Assembly: GCF_025215075.1 (NCBI RefSeq)
Contig: NZ_JAOBTH010000028.1
Span: 124,001 to 188,000, forward strand
DNA from: Tenacibaculum haliotis
GTDB taxonomy: Bacteria; Bacteroidota; Bacteroidia; Flavobacteriales; Flavobacteriaceae
Direction: 5' to 3'
DNA: 64,000 bases
Shown: piece by piece, positions 50,686 to 59,086 of the stretch
Layout: every line of letters starts with the position of its first letter
Position numbering within the stretch: position 1 is the first letter of the stretch
The notes under the pieces: model-generated
Seen by the model: only the letters and a program-made list of their open reading frames with translations
Database searches by the model: none
Told to the model about the DNA's origin: nothing
Translations under genes and position numbers: made by a program

Positions 50686-51306
50686 TTACAGAATATCTAA
50701 ACTTCCTTTTCCTTCACGGATTACTTCTGGTAAATGGTTTGTTAAATCGATAACTGTAGAGGCGAAATTATCTCCGAAACCACCATCTACAACAACATCA
50801 ACGATGTTTTGCCACTTCTCGAAAATCAATTCAGGGTCGGTAGTATATTCTATAACCTCATCTTCATCGTGAATAGATGTTGAAACTATTGGGTTACCTA
50901 AAGCTTCTACAATTGCTATAGCAATTGCATTATCTGGCACGCGAATACCTACGGTTTTACGCTTTTTAAATACTTTTGGTAATGAATTACTTCCGGGTAA
51001 AATAAAAGTATATGGCCCTGGCAACGCCCTTTTTAAAATTTTATAAGTAGCCGTGTCAATTTGTTTTACATAGTCTGATAAATGACTTAGATTGTTACAA
51101 ACAAACGAGAAGTTAGACTTCTCTAACTTCACGCCTTTTATCTTTGCTATTTTTTCTAATGCTTTTGTATTGGTGATATCACAGCCTAATCCATAAACAG
51201 TATCTGTTGGATAAATTACCAAACCACCATTTTGTAAAACTTTTACAATTTTAGCTATTTCTTTGGGGTTCGGGTTGTCGTTATACAGTTTTATGAATTG
51301 TGCCAT
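50686..51306 (-). CDS. TsaC/YciO/Sua5-family protein
   Basis: 206 aa. The N-terminal half binds substrate: GGLVIYPTDTVYGLGCDI and KIKGVKLEKSNFSFVCNNLS. The second half has RALPGPYTFILPGSNSLPK, GIRVPDNAIA, GNPIVSTSIH and a C-terminal STVIDLT. TsaC makes threonylcarbamoyl-AMP for tRNA t6A. YciO is a close paralogue of uncertain role, and the KIKGVKLEKS block resembles it at least as well as TsaC. tsaD lies about 9 kb away, so a t6A role is plausible but not shown. It starts 3 nt after the pRiA4b-type gene. Confidence 0.85.
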   Translation of the reverse strand: MAQFIKLYNDNPNPKEIAKIVKVLQNGGLVIYPTDTVYGLGCDITNTKALEKIAKIKGVKLEKSNFSFVCNNLSHLSDYVKQIDTATYKILKRALPGPYTFILPGSNSLPKVFKKRKTVGIRVPDNAIAIAIVEALGNPIVSTSIHDEDEVIEYTTDPELIFEKWQNIVDVVVDGGFGDNFASTVIDLTNHLPEVIREGKGSLDIL

Positions 51307-51309
51307 GCC

Positions 51310-51807
51310 TTAAAATTTATCAAAATCGAAATCGTCTATATTTTCAAAGCCAGGATAATCATCAGTAAACTCATCATCTAAATCATCAGGAATATCTGCC
51401 TTAAATTCTTTTTCTGGTGCTTCATCAGGTATTTCTCCTACTGTTAGGATAATTTTAGATTCGGTAACTACTTCGTCTGATTGCTCTACAACTTCTACAT
51501 AAAACGTCCACATTTGTAAAAAATCATACACATATATCAGTTTATCATTTATATTTGGTAGTGTTTCCTTTAAAATACAAGTAGCCATTGAAGCTTCTTC
51601 TCCTGCTTCTGCCATATCAAATAACGGAATCTCCTCTCCTTGGTTCCAATCTTCATCGGTACGATAAAAAGAAGCCATTTCTTGTCCGTTAAAACCAAAC
51701 GATTTAGCGATATCGAAATGTAAATCTTCTAATGATTTTACTTCATTAACCACTAATGTTCTAATTACATCTTTTTTGGTATCTAATATTACACGTACTT
51801 TATACAT
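51310..51807 (-). CDS. pRiA4b ORF-3-like (IS1096 passenger-like) protein
   Basis: 165 aa from the ATG at 51807; the GTG at 51828 would overlap the promoter palindrome. The N-terminal domain is MYKVRVILDTKKDVIRTLVV and FDIAKSFGFNGQEMASFYRT. The C-terminal about 35 residues are very acidic. The family name comes from plasmid and IS1096 genes, but Bacteroidota copies are ordinary chromosomal genes and no transposase is near. Function unknown. Co-transcribed with the TsaC/YciO gene. Confidence 0.82.
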   Translation of the reverse strand: MYKVRVILDTKKDVIRTLVVNEVKSLEDLHFDIAKSFGFNGQEMASFYRTDEDWNQGEEIPLFDMAEAGEEASMATCILKETLPNINDKLIYVYDFLQMWTFYVEVVEQSDEVVTESKIILTVGEIPDEAPEKEFKADIPDDLDDEFTDDYPGFENIDDFDFDKF

Positions 51808-51827
51808 TCTATCATTTTTAGTCGGCA

Positions 51828-51845
51828 CAAAAATACGTATTTTTG
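51828..51845. promoter_or_regulatory. Palindromic bidirectional promoter element
   Basis: CAAAAATACGTATTTTTG is an 18-bp perfect palindrome. Each half is an exact -7 box (TATTTTTG), one facing each divergent gene. It lies about 20 nt from each start (51807 minus, 51863 plus). Confidence 0.6.
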
Positions 51846-51862
51846 ACTAAAAATTTTAGTAA

Positions 51863-52279
51863 ATGAATAAGCAAGAATCTCTCGATATACTTAACAGCTA
51901 CAACAAAGACACTTTAATGGAAACTCTTAAAATTGAGTTCGTTAATGTTGGTGCTGATTTTTTAACTGCAAAAATGCCTGTAAATTCAAAAGTACACCAA
52001 CCTTATGGAATTTTACACGGCGGTGCAACAGCTGCTTTGGCCGAAACTGTTGGTAGTTCTGCTTCTGCTTTTTTCTTAAATGATAAAAGTAAAATCGTAA
52101 AAGGGATTGAATTGAGTATTAATCACCTAAAAAGTAAAAGAGAAGGAGAAGTTTTTGCTACTGCGAAATCAATTCACCAAGGAAGAACAACGCATTTATG
52201 GGAAGTTAAAATTGTAGATGAAGAGGATAATTTAATTTCTCTATGTAAAATAACTAACATAGTTTTAGACAAAAAATAA
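51863..52279 (+). CDS. Hotdog-fold thioesterase, probable DHNA-CoA thioesterase
   Basis: 138 aa PaaI/MenI-type hotdog enzyme. Motifs: HQPYGILHGGATAALAETVG (51-70 region, with the catalytic-type HGG and E) and IELSINHLKSKREG. With an isochorismate synthase two genes downstream, the best guess is cleavage of 1,4-dihydroxy-2-naphthoyl-CoA in menaquinone synthesis; MenI or PaaI substrate cannot be settled from sequence. Stop codon directly followed by the hydrolase ATG. Confidence 0.85.
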   Translation: MNKQESLDILNSYNKDTLMETLKIEFVNVGADFLTAKMPVNSKVHQPYGILHGGATAALAETVGSSASAFFLNDKSKIVKGIELSINHLKSKREGEVFATAKSIHQGRTTHLWEVKIVDEEDNLISLCKITNIVLDKK

Positions 52280-53131
52280 ATGAGATTATTTAAGAAAATT
52301 TTTAAAATTATAGTGCTATTTTTCTTTTTAGCACTTGTAATTATATATTTCTTATTCTCTAGTTTCTCTGCACCAAAATCTGACAAAAAAGTAATTAGTA
52401 AGTTTATTAATAGTAGTATAAAACCTACAATAACACACGAAACCTTTGCTTCTTATAAATTCAGAAAACTAACCATACAAAAAGATACTACATTGCCTAC
52501 ATTGGTTTTTGTTCATGGAACCATTGGTTCATCTACCGATTTTATTGAGTATATGACTGATAGTTTGCTGTTAACTAAAACAAATATGGTTTCTTATGAC
52601 AGAATTGGTTACAATTATAAAGATGCCAATTCGGTACAAGAAAGCATTGCTTTTGAGCGTAATATGCTACACGATATTATTAAAAACTTACATCCTAAAA
52701 AAACAATTTTAGTCGGCTATTCTTATGGCGGACCAATTGCTTTAGCTGTAAAAAAAGAGGTAAAGAAAGTTATTTTACTAGCTCCTGCAGTTTATAGTAA
52801 AGTAGAACCGATGCCTTGGGCTATTAATTTTTACAAATGGAACGTAACGCGTTGGTTGATTCCTGCGATTTGGAAAGAGGCTTCTAAAGAGAAAATATCA
52901 CATAAAAAAGATTTACAGCATTTTGAAAGCAACTGGAAATCTTCTCCTAATAAAATTTTAAGTATTCACGGAACCAATGATTGGATTGTTCCTAATGAAA
53001 ATTCTTTATTCTTACAAAATCAATTTCCTAAAGAGCAGTTCGAATTAACTACTCTTGATAATGCAGGACATGGATTAATATGGAGCAACTTTAAAGAAAT
53101 TAAACAACAATTACTAAATCAATTAGATTGA
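52280..53131 (+). CDS. Alpha/beta hydrolase with N-terminal membrane anchor
   Basis: 283 aa. One hydrophobic segment at about 7-27. The fold shows an oxyanion strand FVHGTIGSSTDF, nucleophile elbow GYSYGG, an acid in SIHGTNDWIVP and catalytic histidine in NAGHGLIW. The position between a DHNA-type thioesterase and isochorismate synthase invites the name MenH, but MenH is cytosolic and not membrane-anchored, and substrate residues cannot be confirmed. Better described as a membrane-bound hydrolase of unknown substrate. Its stop overlaps the next start by 4 nt. Confidence 0.85.
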   Translation: MRLFKKIFKIIVLFFFLALVIIYFLFSSFSAPKSDKKVISKFINSSIKPTITHETFASYKFRKLTIQKDTTLPTLVFVHGTIGSSTDFIEYMTDSLLLTKTNMVSYDRIGYNYKDANSVQESIAFERNMLHDIIKNLHPKKTILVGYSYGGPIALAVKKEVKKVILLAPAVYSKVEPMPWAINFYKWNVTRWLIPAIWKEASKEKISHKKDLQHFESNWKSSPNKILSIHGTNDWIVPNENSLFLQNQFPKEQFELTTLDNAGHGLIWSNFKEIKQQLLNQLD

Positions 53132-54174
53132 CTATATTTTTAAGCATAGAAAAAGCTCTCGAAAGCAAGCTTCCTTTTGTCGTTTATCGAAAACCAAATA
53201 CTACATTATTAAAAGGATGGTTTCAAAAAAACGATAATTTATATACTTCGAAAGAGTATACCGAAAGCGGATTTATATTTGCGCCTTTTGATGATAAAAA
53301 TGCGGCTATTTTACTTCCTAAAGAACATTCTCTTTTTCAGGAAGAAGAAGCCTTATTTAAGATTGATTTAAGTGATGAAAATAATTTTGAGCCTGATTAT
53401 TCATCAGAAAAAACACATATCCATTTAGTTGAAAAAGGTATTAAAGCGATTGATGAAAATCAATTTAAAAAAGTTGTTTTATCAAGAAAAGAAGAAGTAA
53501 AACTTACCGATTTTAACGCTATTAAAACATTTAAAAAGCTACTTGCAAACTACCCAAATGCGTTTACTTATATATGGTTTCATCCGAAAGTTGGAATGTG
53601 GCTAGGTGCAACGCCAGAAACTTTAGTTCAAATTAAAGATAACAATTTTAAAACAATGTCTTTAGCAGGAACACAAGTTTTTAATAACACAACCAATGTT
53701 TCTTGGTCTCCAAAAGAAATTGAAGAACAACAATTTGTAACCGATTATATAACAGATAAACTTATAAGTATTTGTAATAAAACAGCAAAAGAAACTGTAG
53801 AAACTATAAAAGCAGGAAATTTATTACACTTAAGAACTTTAATTTCTGGAGAAATGAATTCAGAAAATTCGACTTTAATAAAAAAACTACATCCCACTCC
53901 GGCTGTTTGCGGATTGCCTTTAGAAACCTCTAAAGCCTTTATTTTAAAAAACGAAAACTATAACCGAAGTTATTATACTGGTTTTTTAGGCGAATTGAAT
54001 TTAAAAATTGATACCAAAAACACTTCTGAACTTTTTGTGAACCTTAGGTGTATGGAAATTAAAAACAGCTCAGCTTTTATTTTTATTGGTGGCGGAATTA
54101 CCAAAGAAAGCAACCCTAAAAGTGAATGGAAAGAAACTATTGCGAAAACAAAAACAATGAAAAAAATATTATAG
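53128..54174 (+). CDS. menF: Isochorismate synthase (MenF/EntC family)
   Basis: 348 aa, TTG start inside the previous stop (TTGA). Converts chorismate to isochorismate, the entry to menaquinone. C-terminal chorismate-binding domain from about 100: FKKVVLSRKEEVKL, AYIWFHPK-like YIWFHPKVGMWLGATPE, HPTPAVCGLP, SYYTGFLGELN, LFVNLRCMEI and FIGGGITKESNP. Usual short form without an extended N-domain. No menD/menB is seen in the window; the group ends here. Confidence 0.92.
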   Translation: MTIFLSIEKALESKLPFVVYRKPNTTLLKGWFQKNDNLYTSKEYTESGFIFAPFDDKNAAILLPKEHSLFQEEEALFKIDLSDENNFEPDYSSEKTHIHLVEKGIKAIDENQFKKVVLSRKEEVKLTDFNAIKTFKKLLANYPNAFTYIWFHPKVGMWLGATPETLVQIKDNNFKTMSLAGTQVFNNTTNVSWSPKEIEEQQFVTDYITDKLISICNKTAKETVETIKAGNLLHLRTLISGEMNSENSTLIKKLHPTPAVCGLPLETSKAFILKNENYNRSYYTGFLGELNLKIDTKNTSELFVNLRCMEIKNSSAFIFIGGGITKESNPKSEWKETIAKTKTMKKIL

Positions 54175-54276
54175 AGGAAAAACACTCTGTAAAAAAAATA
54201 TTTTCCTTGTATTTAAACTTACCAATTGACAATAACCATATAATCAACTATATTTAAGCTCATTAAAATTGGTTAT

Positions 54277-54411
54277 ATGAGAGAAAAATTACTTAAAAAA
54301 AACAATCTTTACTATAAACTTAATAGTAAAGTTGGTAGAATCTTAACACAAGAACAACTAATTGAAACAACATCTAAAACAAGCAACAAAACAAGAGAGC
54401 TTGTTAATTAG
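54277..54411 (+). CDS. Possible 44-aa small protein
   Basis: ATG at 54277, 44 codons: MREKLLKKNNLYYKLNSKVG then RILTQEQLIETTSKTSNKTR and ELVN, TAG. Charged and helical, no hydrophobic stretch. A weak hairpin follows and an ATTG-N20-TATATTTA promoter-like pair (54225-54256) precedes, so the 54175-54550 gap plausibly holds a small mRNA. No homologue known to me. Confidence 0.42.
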   Translation: MREKLLKKNNLYYKLNSKVGRILTQEQLIETTSKTSNKTRELVN

Positions 54412-54428
54412 CATTGTAAAAAATAAAA

Positions 54429-54454
54429 AGCACCAACCTTTAACAGTTAGTGCT
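54429..54454 (+). terminator. Weak hairpin after the 44-aa frame
   Basis: AGCACCAAC (54429-54437) pairs with GTTAGTGCT (54446-54454), one mismatch, short T-rich tail. Confidence 0.4.
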
Positions 54455-54550
54455 CTTATGTGTAAATTGAATTTGAATTGATTTTTTTAGCTTTAACTTA
54501 AATGCAAACTATAGTTTGTATTTAGGTTTTTGCTTACAGTTATCTTCTGC

Positions 54551-54928
54551 TTAAATATCGTCGAAAGAAACGTCTGTAAAACTTTCAGCTGAAGCTACTT
54601 CTTGCTCTTCACCTGCTGTTTCTTCTTCTTTTTTGTAATCTTTTTGGTGACGTTCACTTATTACTTCAGATCCTTTTTCGTTTACAATAAAATCAGTCGC
54701 TTTATTTAGCATCTCTTTAAAGTCAGAAAAATCTTCTTTATATAAGTAAATTTTATGCTTTTGATAATGAAAAGAACCATCATCATGGGTGAATTTTTTA
54801 CTCTCGGTTACTGTTAAGTAATAGTCATCTGCTTTTGTAGATCTTACGTCAAAAAAATAGGTTCTTCTTCCTGCTCTTAAAACTTGTGAAAAAATTTCTT
54901 CTTGCTCTACTCTCTCTCTCTCACTCAT
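54551..54928 (-). CDS. DUF3276 / PUR-domain nucleic-acid-binding protein
   Basis: 125 aa. The PUR repeat is visible: EEIFSQVLRAGRRTYFFDVR, KADDYYLTVTESKKF, KIYLYKEDFSDFKEML. The C-terminal 35 residues are acidic. Bacterial PUR proteins bind single-stranded or GGN-rich nucleic acid in the cytoplasm; the role in Bacteroidota is unclear. It follows the ABC exporter gene on the same strand at 81 nt and may share its mRNA. Confidence 0.9.
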   Translation of the reverse strand: MSERERVEQEEIFSQVLRAGRRTYFFDVRSTKADDYYLTVTESKKFTHDDGSFHYQKHKIYLYKEDFSDFKEMLNKATDFIVNEKGSEVISERHQKDYKKEEETAGEEQEVASAESFTDVSFDDI

Positions 54929-55009
54929 AATTCGTTTCTTAAATAATAATTGTTTACTTAAAATTGCTCAACAAATCTAACAAAATAATTGACTTGGCAA
55001 TACGAAACC

Positions 55010-56764
55010 TTACATTTCTTTTTCTAAAAGTTGCTGTTCGTACAGCTCTTTATAATAACCTGCTGTTTCTATTAATTGATTATGAACACCTTGCTGAATA
55101 ATCTTACCTTCATCTAAAATAATAATTTTGTCCGCGTTTTTTGCTGATGAAACTCTGTGACTAATAATAATTGTAGTTTTATCGCTTGATACTTTTTCTA
55201 AATTTGAAAGAATTTGTTCTTCGGTTTCTGTATCAACTGCAGACAAACAATCATCAAATATTAAAATTTTAGGATTCTTTATAATAGCTCTTGCAATAGA
55301 AGTTCGTTGCTTTTGTCCTCCCGACAAAGTAACACCTCTCTCACCTAAAATAGTTTTATAACCTTCTTTAAAATCGACTATATTATCATGAATCATCGCA
55401 TTTTTTGCCGCTGCTATAATTTCTTCCTCAGAAGCACCTTCCTTCCCGAACTTTATATTATTCTGAATCGTATCAGAAAACAAAAACGGATCTTGAGGTA
55501 CAAAACCTATTTGACTTCTTACATCATACAAATTACAATCCTTAATATTTTTACCATCAATTATAACTTCTCCTTCATTCACGTCATATAAACGAGAAAT
55601 CAAATTAATAATGGTTGATTTACCACTTCCTGTTTTTCCTAAAATAGCTAGAGTCTCTCCTTTTTTAATTACTAAGCTCACTTTATTTAAAGCTGTAATA
55701 TTAGTATCTTCATACGTTAAAGACACATCTTTAAATTCAATCTCTCCTTCAACTTTCGTCGTTACATCTGTATTATTTACAATCTCTGGAATCTCTTCTA
55801 AAAACTCATTAATTCGTTGTTGCGAAGCTTCGGCTTGCTGCACCATAGAAGTTACCCAACCAACTACCGCTACAGGCCAAGTAAGAATGTTTACATACAT
55901 TACAAATGCCCCAATTGCTCCTAGTTGAATTTCGCCTGCGATGTATTGTTTACCACCAACATACAATACAATAATATTACTTAACCCAATTAATAAAATC
56001 ATCAAAGGAAAAAATAAAGCTTGAATTTTATACAACTCTATGTTCTTTTCCTTGCTCTGATCTGCTATTTCATCAAACGACGCAATCACCTCTTGTTCTA
56101 TCGCATAGGATTTCACCACATTAATTCCCGAGAAAAACTCTTGATTAAATGTTGTTAATTTTGATAAATATTGTTGAACAACTGTACTTCGTTTATTAAT
56201 TTGTTTACTTAACACAAAAATAGAAACCGACAGAATAGGAAACGGAATCATCGTATATAATGTAAGCTTTGGTGAAATGGCATACATTTGAGAAAACCCA
56301 ATTGCTAGAGACACCAACATGTTTAAAGAATACATAATTGCTGGTCCAAAATACATACGAACCTTAGAAACGTCTTCACTAATACGATTCATTAAATCAC
56401 CCGTTCTATTCTTCTTATAAAAGTTAATAGATAAGCGTTGATATTGCTGATAAATTTCATTTTTCAGGTCAAATTCTATCATTCTCGACATTACAATAAT
56501 TGTTTGTCGCATTAAAAAAGTAAAAAATCCTCCCAATAAAGTTACTCCGATAATAAGTAATATATTATTTAGTAAAACCGATTTTACCACCGACAAATCT
56601 GTTACTTTACCTAACTGATAATCTTCAACGACATTTAAAGAATCACCAACAAAATCGGGAATTTTAAGTGTTAAAATCTTTGCTAATACTGTAATTAAGA
56701 CTCCTAATAATAATCTCCATTTATATTTTATAAAGTATTTATTAAGATATTTTAATGAATTCAA
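55010..56764 (-). CDS. ABC exporter (fused membrane and ATPase domains)
   Basis: 584 aa half-transporter. Six membrane segments at about 17-35, 60-85, 135-158, 165-182, 248-268 and 280-300, then an ATPase at about 345-584. Walker A GKTGSGKST, Q-loop IGFVPQDPFLF, signature LSGGQKQRTSIARA, Walker B ILIFDD, H-loop IIISHR. The catalytic glutamate after Walker B is replaced by Asp (IFDDCLSAVD), seen in some exporters with asymmetric sites. A homodimer or unidentified partner is needed. Substrate unknown (lipid, drug or peptide). Confidence 0.94.
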   Translation of the reverse strand: MNSLKYLNKYFIKYKWRLLLGVLITVLAKILTLKIPDFVGDSLNVVEDYQLGKVTDLSVVKSVLLNNILLIIGVTLLGGFFTFLMRQTIIVMSRMIEFDLKNEIYQQYQRLSINFYKKNRTGDLMNRISEDVSKVRMYFGPAIMYSLNMLVSLAIGFSQMYAISPKLTLYTMIPFPILSVSIFVLSKQINKRSTVVQQYLSKLTTFNQEFFSGINVVKSYAIEQEVIASFDEIADQSKEKNIELYKIQALFFPLMILLIGLSNIIVLYVGGKQYIAGEIQLGAIGAFVMYVNILTWPVAVVGWVTSMVQQAEASQQRINEFLEEIPEIVNNTDVTTKVEGEIEFKDVSLTYEDTNITALNKVSLVIKKGETLAILGKTGSGKSTIINLISRLYDVNEGEVIIDGKNIKDCNLYDVRSQIGFVPQDPFLFSDTIQNNIKFGKEGASEEEIIAAAKNAMIHDNIVDFKEGYKTILGERGVTLSGGQKQRTSIARAIIKNPKILIFDDCLSAVDTETEEQILSNLEKVSSDKTTIIISHRVSSAKNADKIIILDEGKIIQQGVHNQLIETAGYYKELYEQQLLEKEM

Positions 56765-56843
56765 TGTGAAAAATGTTTTTTTAGTTAAAATTCAGGGCTA
56801 ATAACCCTTTGTTGTTAAAGATAACACAATTAAGACCACTTTT

Positions 56844-56875
56844 TTTGCTTATGTTTTAACGATTTCTTACTTTTG
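56844..56875 (+). promoter_or_regulatory. Strong Bacteroidota promoter of the dehydrogenase gene
   Basis: TTTG (56844-56847), 20-nt spacer, TACTTTTG (56868-56875); both boxes match consensus. The leader to 56928 is about 45 nt. Confidence 0.8.
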
Positions 56876-56927
56876 TACTCGAATTTTTGAGATTCTTAAA
56901 ACACTCTCAAATTAAAAATCAAAACAA

Positions 56928-58028
56928 ATGACATCAGAAATCATTGATACTAAAGACCTTAAGAACGACCCAGTATTTGGTCAGTTATCTTTCGACAATC
57001 ACGAACAAATCGTTTTTTGTAATGACGAAGATACAGGTTTAAAGGCAATAATTGGTATTCATAATACAACTTTAGGACCTGCTTTAGGAGGTACTAGAAT
57101 GTGGCAATATACGAATGAATGGGAAGCGCTTAATGACGTATTACGTTTATCTCGTGGAATGACTTATAAATCTGCTATTACAGGATTAAATCTTGGTGGT
57201 GGTAAAGCCGTAATTATTGGTGATGCTAAAACTCAAAAAAACGACGCTTTAATGCGTAAGTTTGGAGAGTATGTTAATTCTTTAAGCGGAAGATATATTA
57301 CAGCAGAAGATATTGGTATGGAAACTCGCGATATGGATGTTATCCGTGAGGTTACACCACACGTAACTGGAGTTTCTGAAGCTATAGGTGGATCTGGAAA
57401 CCCATCTCCTGTAACTGCTTATGGTGTTTACATGGGAATGAAAGCAGCTGCAAAATATCGTTTTGGAACAGACAATTTAGAAGGTAAAAAAGTTTTAGTA
57501 CAAGGTGTTGGTCATGTTGGTGAAACTTTAGTAAAACACATTACTGATGAAGGAGCAAAGGTTATCTTAAATGATATAAACGAAGCTCGTTTAGAAGAAT
57601 TAAGTAAAAAATACGGTGCAAACGTAGTTTTAGGAAATGATATTTACGGATTAGATGTAGATATTTATGCTCCATGTGCTTTAGGTGCAACAGTAAACGA
57701 CCAAAGTATTGCGCAATTAAAAGCGAAAGTTATTGCAGGTGCTGCAAATAATCAATTAGCAGACGAATTAAAACACGGTAAATTATTAAGAGAAAAAGGA
57801 ATTGCTTATGCTCCTGATTTCTTAATTAATGCTGGTGGAATTATAAATGTATATGCAGAAGTTGTTGGTTATGACAAGGCTGAAAGCATTAAAAGAACTG
57901 AAAACATCTACAATACTACCTTAGATATTTTCAACTTAGCTGATAAAGAAAGTATCACAACACACCAAGCTGCTTTTAATATTGCACAAGCAAGAATTGA
58001 TGCTCGTAAAAAAGAGCAAAATAACTAG
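56928..58028 (+). CDS. Leucine/valine/phenylalanine dehydrogenase
   Basis: 366 aa. Oxidatively deaminates branched-chain or aromatic amino acids to 2-oxo acids with NAD. The substrate domain has GPALGGTRMW, RGMTYKSAITGLNLGGGKAV with K81 and K93 at the positions of the catalytic lysine motifs, and a Rossmann motif GVGHVGETL. Length fits Leu-DH (about 365 aa), shorter than glutamate dehydrogenase. Strong promoter, so probably a major amino-acid catabolic or branched-chain fatty-acid supply enzyme. Terminated just past the stop. Confidence 0.93.
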   Translation: MTSEIIDTKDLKNDPVFGQLSFDNHEQIVFCNDEDTGLKAIIGIHNTTLGPALGGTRMWQYTNEWEALNDVLRLSRGMTYKSAITGLNLGGGKAVIIGDAKTQKNDALMRKFGEYVNSLSGRYITAEDIGMETRDMDVIREVTPHVTGVSEAIGGSGNPSPVTAYGVYMGMKAAAKYRFGTDNLEGKKVLVQGVGHVGETLVKHITDEGAKVILNDINEARLEELSKKYGANVVLGNDIYGLDVDIYAPCALGATVNDQSIAQLKAKVIAGAANNQLADELKHGKLLREKGIAYAPDFLINAGGIINVYAEVVGYDKAESIKRTENIYNTTLDIFNLADKESITTHQAAFNIAQARIDARKKEQNN

Positions 58029-58047
58029 ATAAAAAACAAAAAAGTTT

Positions 58048-58055
58048 TACTTTTG
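58048..58055 (+). promoter_or_regulatory. Possible -7 element of nusB, overlapping the previous terminator
   Basis: TACTTTTG exact match, ending 3 nt before the terminator stem begins. No TTTG at the right distance, so it is doubtful. Confidence 0.3.
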
Positions 58056-58057
58056 CA

Positions 58058-58092
58058 GAGCGTTAGAAATAGTTTCTATCGCTCTTTTTTTT
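58058..58092 (+). terminator. Terminator of the dehydrogenase gene
   Basis: Stem GAGCG-TAGAAA with TTTCTA-CGCTC (11 of 12 paired), loop TAG (58070-58072), then eight T. Confidence 0.85.
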
Positions 58093-58105
58093 AAAGTTCT
58101 TTAAA

Positions 58106-59044
58106 ATGATTAACAGAAGACATATTCGAGTTAAGGTAATGCAGTCGGTTTATGCAATGCAGCAATCGCAGAGTGATGATATTGTAAAAGAAGAAAAGTT
58201 CTTAAAAAACAGCATTCAAAAGATGTATGATTTATATGTTCTAAACCTTCAATTACTGGTTGAAGTTCAGAAATTGGCTCATAAGAGAATGCAACTTTCT
58301 AAAAAGAAAATACTCGTTACTAAGGACGATTTAAATCCGAATACGAAATTTATCGACAACAAAATTTTCAGTTTACTAAGTGAAAGCACTAGCTTAGAAG
58401 CTTATGTTGAACTTAATAATCTTAATTATTGGGAATTTGACAATGAATATGTACGTATTATTTTAGACGAATTACAAAAAAGTGATTTGTATAAAAAATA
58501 CATGGATGCTGCTGAAGATTCATACAAGGTTGATAAAACTTTTATTATCGATTTTTTTAAAGAAATAATTGCTCCTAATGAAAAACTAGCAGATTATTTT
58601 GAAGATAAAATGATTTCATGGGTAGATGATATTCCTTTTGTAAATACTTGGATTGTGAAATCTTTAAATAAACAAAAAGCTCAAAATCCTTTTATTTTAG
58701 GAAGTTTATATAAAGACAGTGAAGACAAGCAATTTGTAGGTGATCTATTTACAAAAACAGTTTTACATCAACATAAATATCAAGAAGATATTATTGAAAA
58801 AACACCTAACTGGGAAGCTGATAGAATTGCAGATATTGACATGATTATCATAAAAATGTCTATTACCGAATTTTTACATTTTCCATCTATACCAAGCAGA
58901 GTTAGTATCAATGAATACATCGAATTAGCAAAAGATTATTCTACCAATAAAAGTGGTTATTTTATAAATGGTGTTTTAGATAAATTATCTAAAAACTACC
59001 TCGCAGACAATAAGATGGTTAAAATTGGTAGAGGATTATTATAA
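58106..59044 (+). CDS. nusB: Transcription antitermination protein NusB
   Basis: 312 aa. NusB-type helical domain in the C-terminal half (about 190-310): DLFTKTVLHQHKYQEDIIEK, NWEADRIADIDMIIIKMSITE, SINEYIELAKDYSTNKSGYF and a final NGVLDKLSK. The N-terminal half (INRRHIRVKVMQSVYAMQQS) repeats the start of NusB and carries an extra helical region, as usual in Bacteroidota (family length about 300). Acts in rRNA antitermination with S10. Start of the conserved cluster that runs to the response regulator. Confidence 0.93.
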   Translation: MINRRHIRVKVMQSVYAMQQSQSDDIVKEEKFLKNSIQKMYDLYVLNLQLLVEVQKLAHKRMQLSKKKILVTKDDLNPNTKFIDNKIFSLLSESTSLEAYVELNNLNYWEFDNEYVRIILDELQKSDLYKKYMDAAEDSYKVDKTFIIDFFKEIIAPNEKLADYFEDKMISWVDDIPFVNTWIVKSLNKQKAQNPFILGSLYKDSEDKQFVGDLFTKTVLHQHKYQEDIIEKTPNWEADRIADIDMIIIKMSITEFLHFPSIPSRVSINEYIELAKDYSTNKSGYFINGVLDKLSKNYLADNKMVKIGRGLL

Positions 59045-59086
59045 AAAATCATTATTTTTACGAAAAATAAATTAAAACATATTAAA

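Noticed and set aside
51310..51807. Possible insertion-sequence passenger gene
   Set aside because: The family name refers to IS1096, but no transposase or terminal repeats are nearby, and the gene is co-transcribed with a core TsaC/YciO gene.
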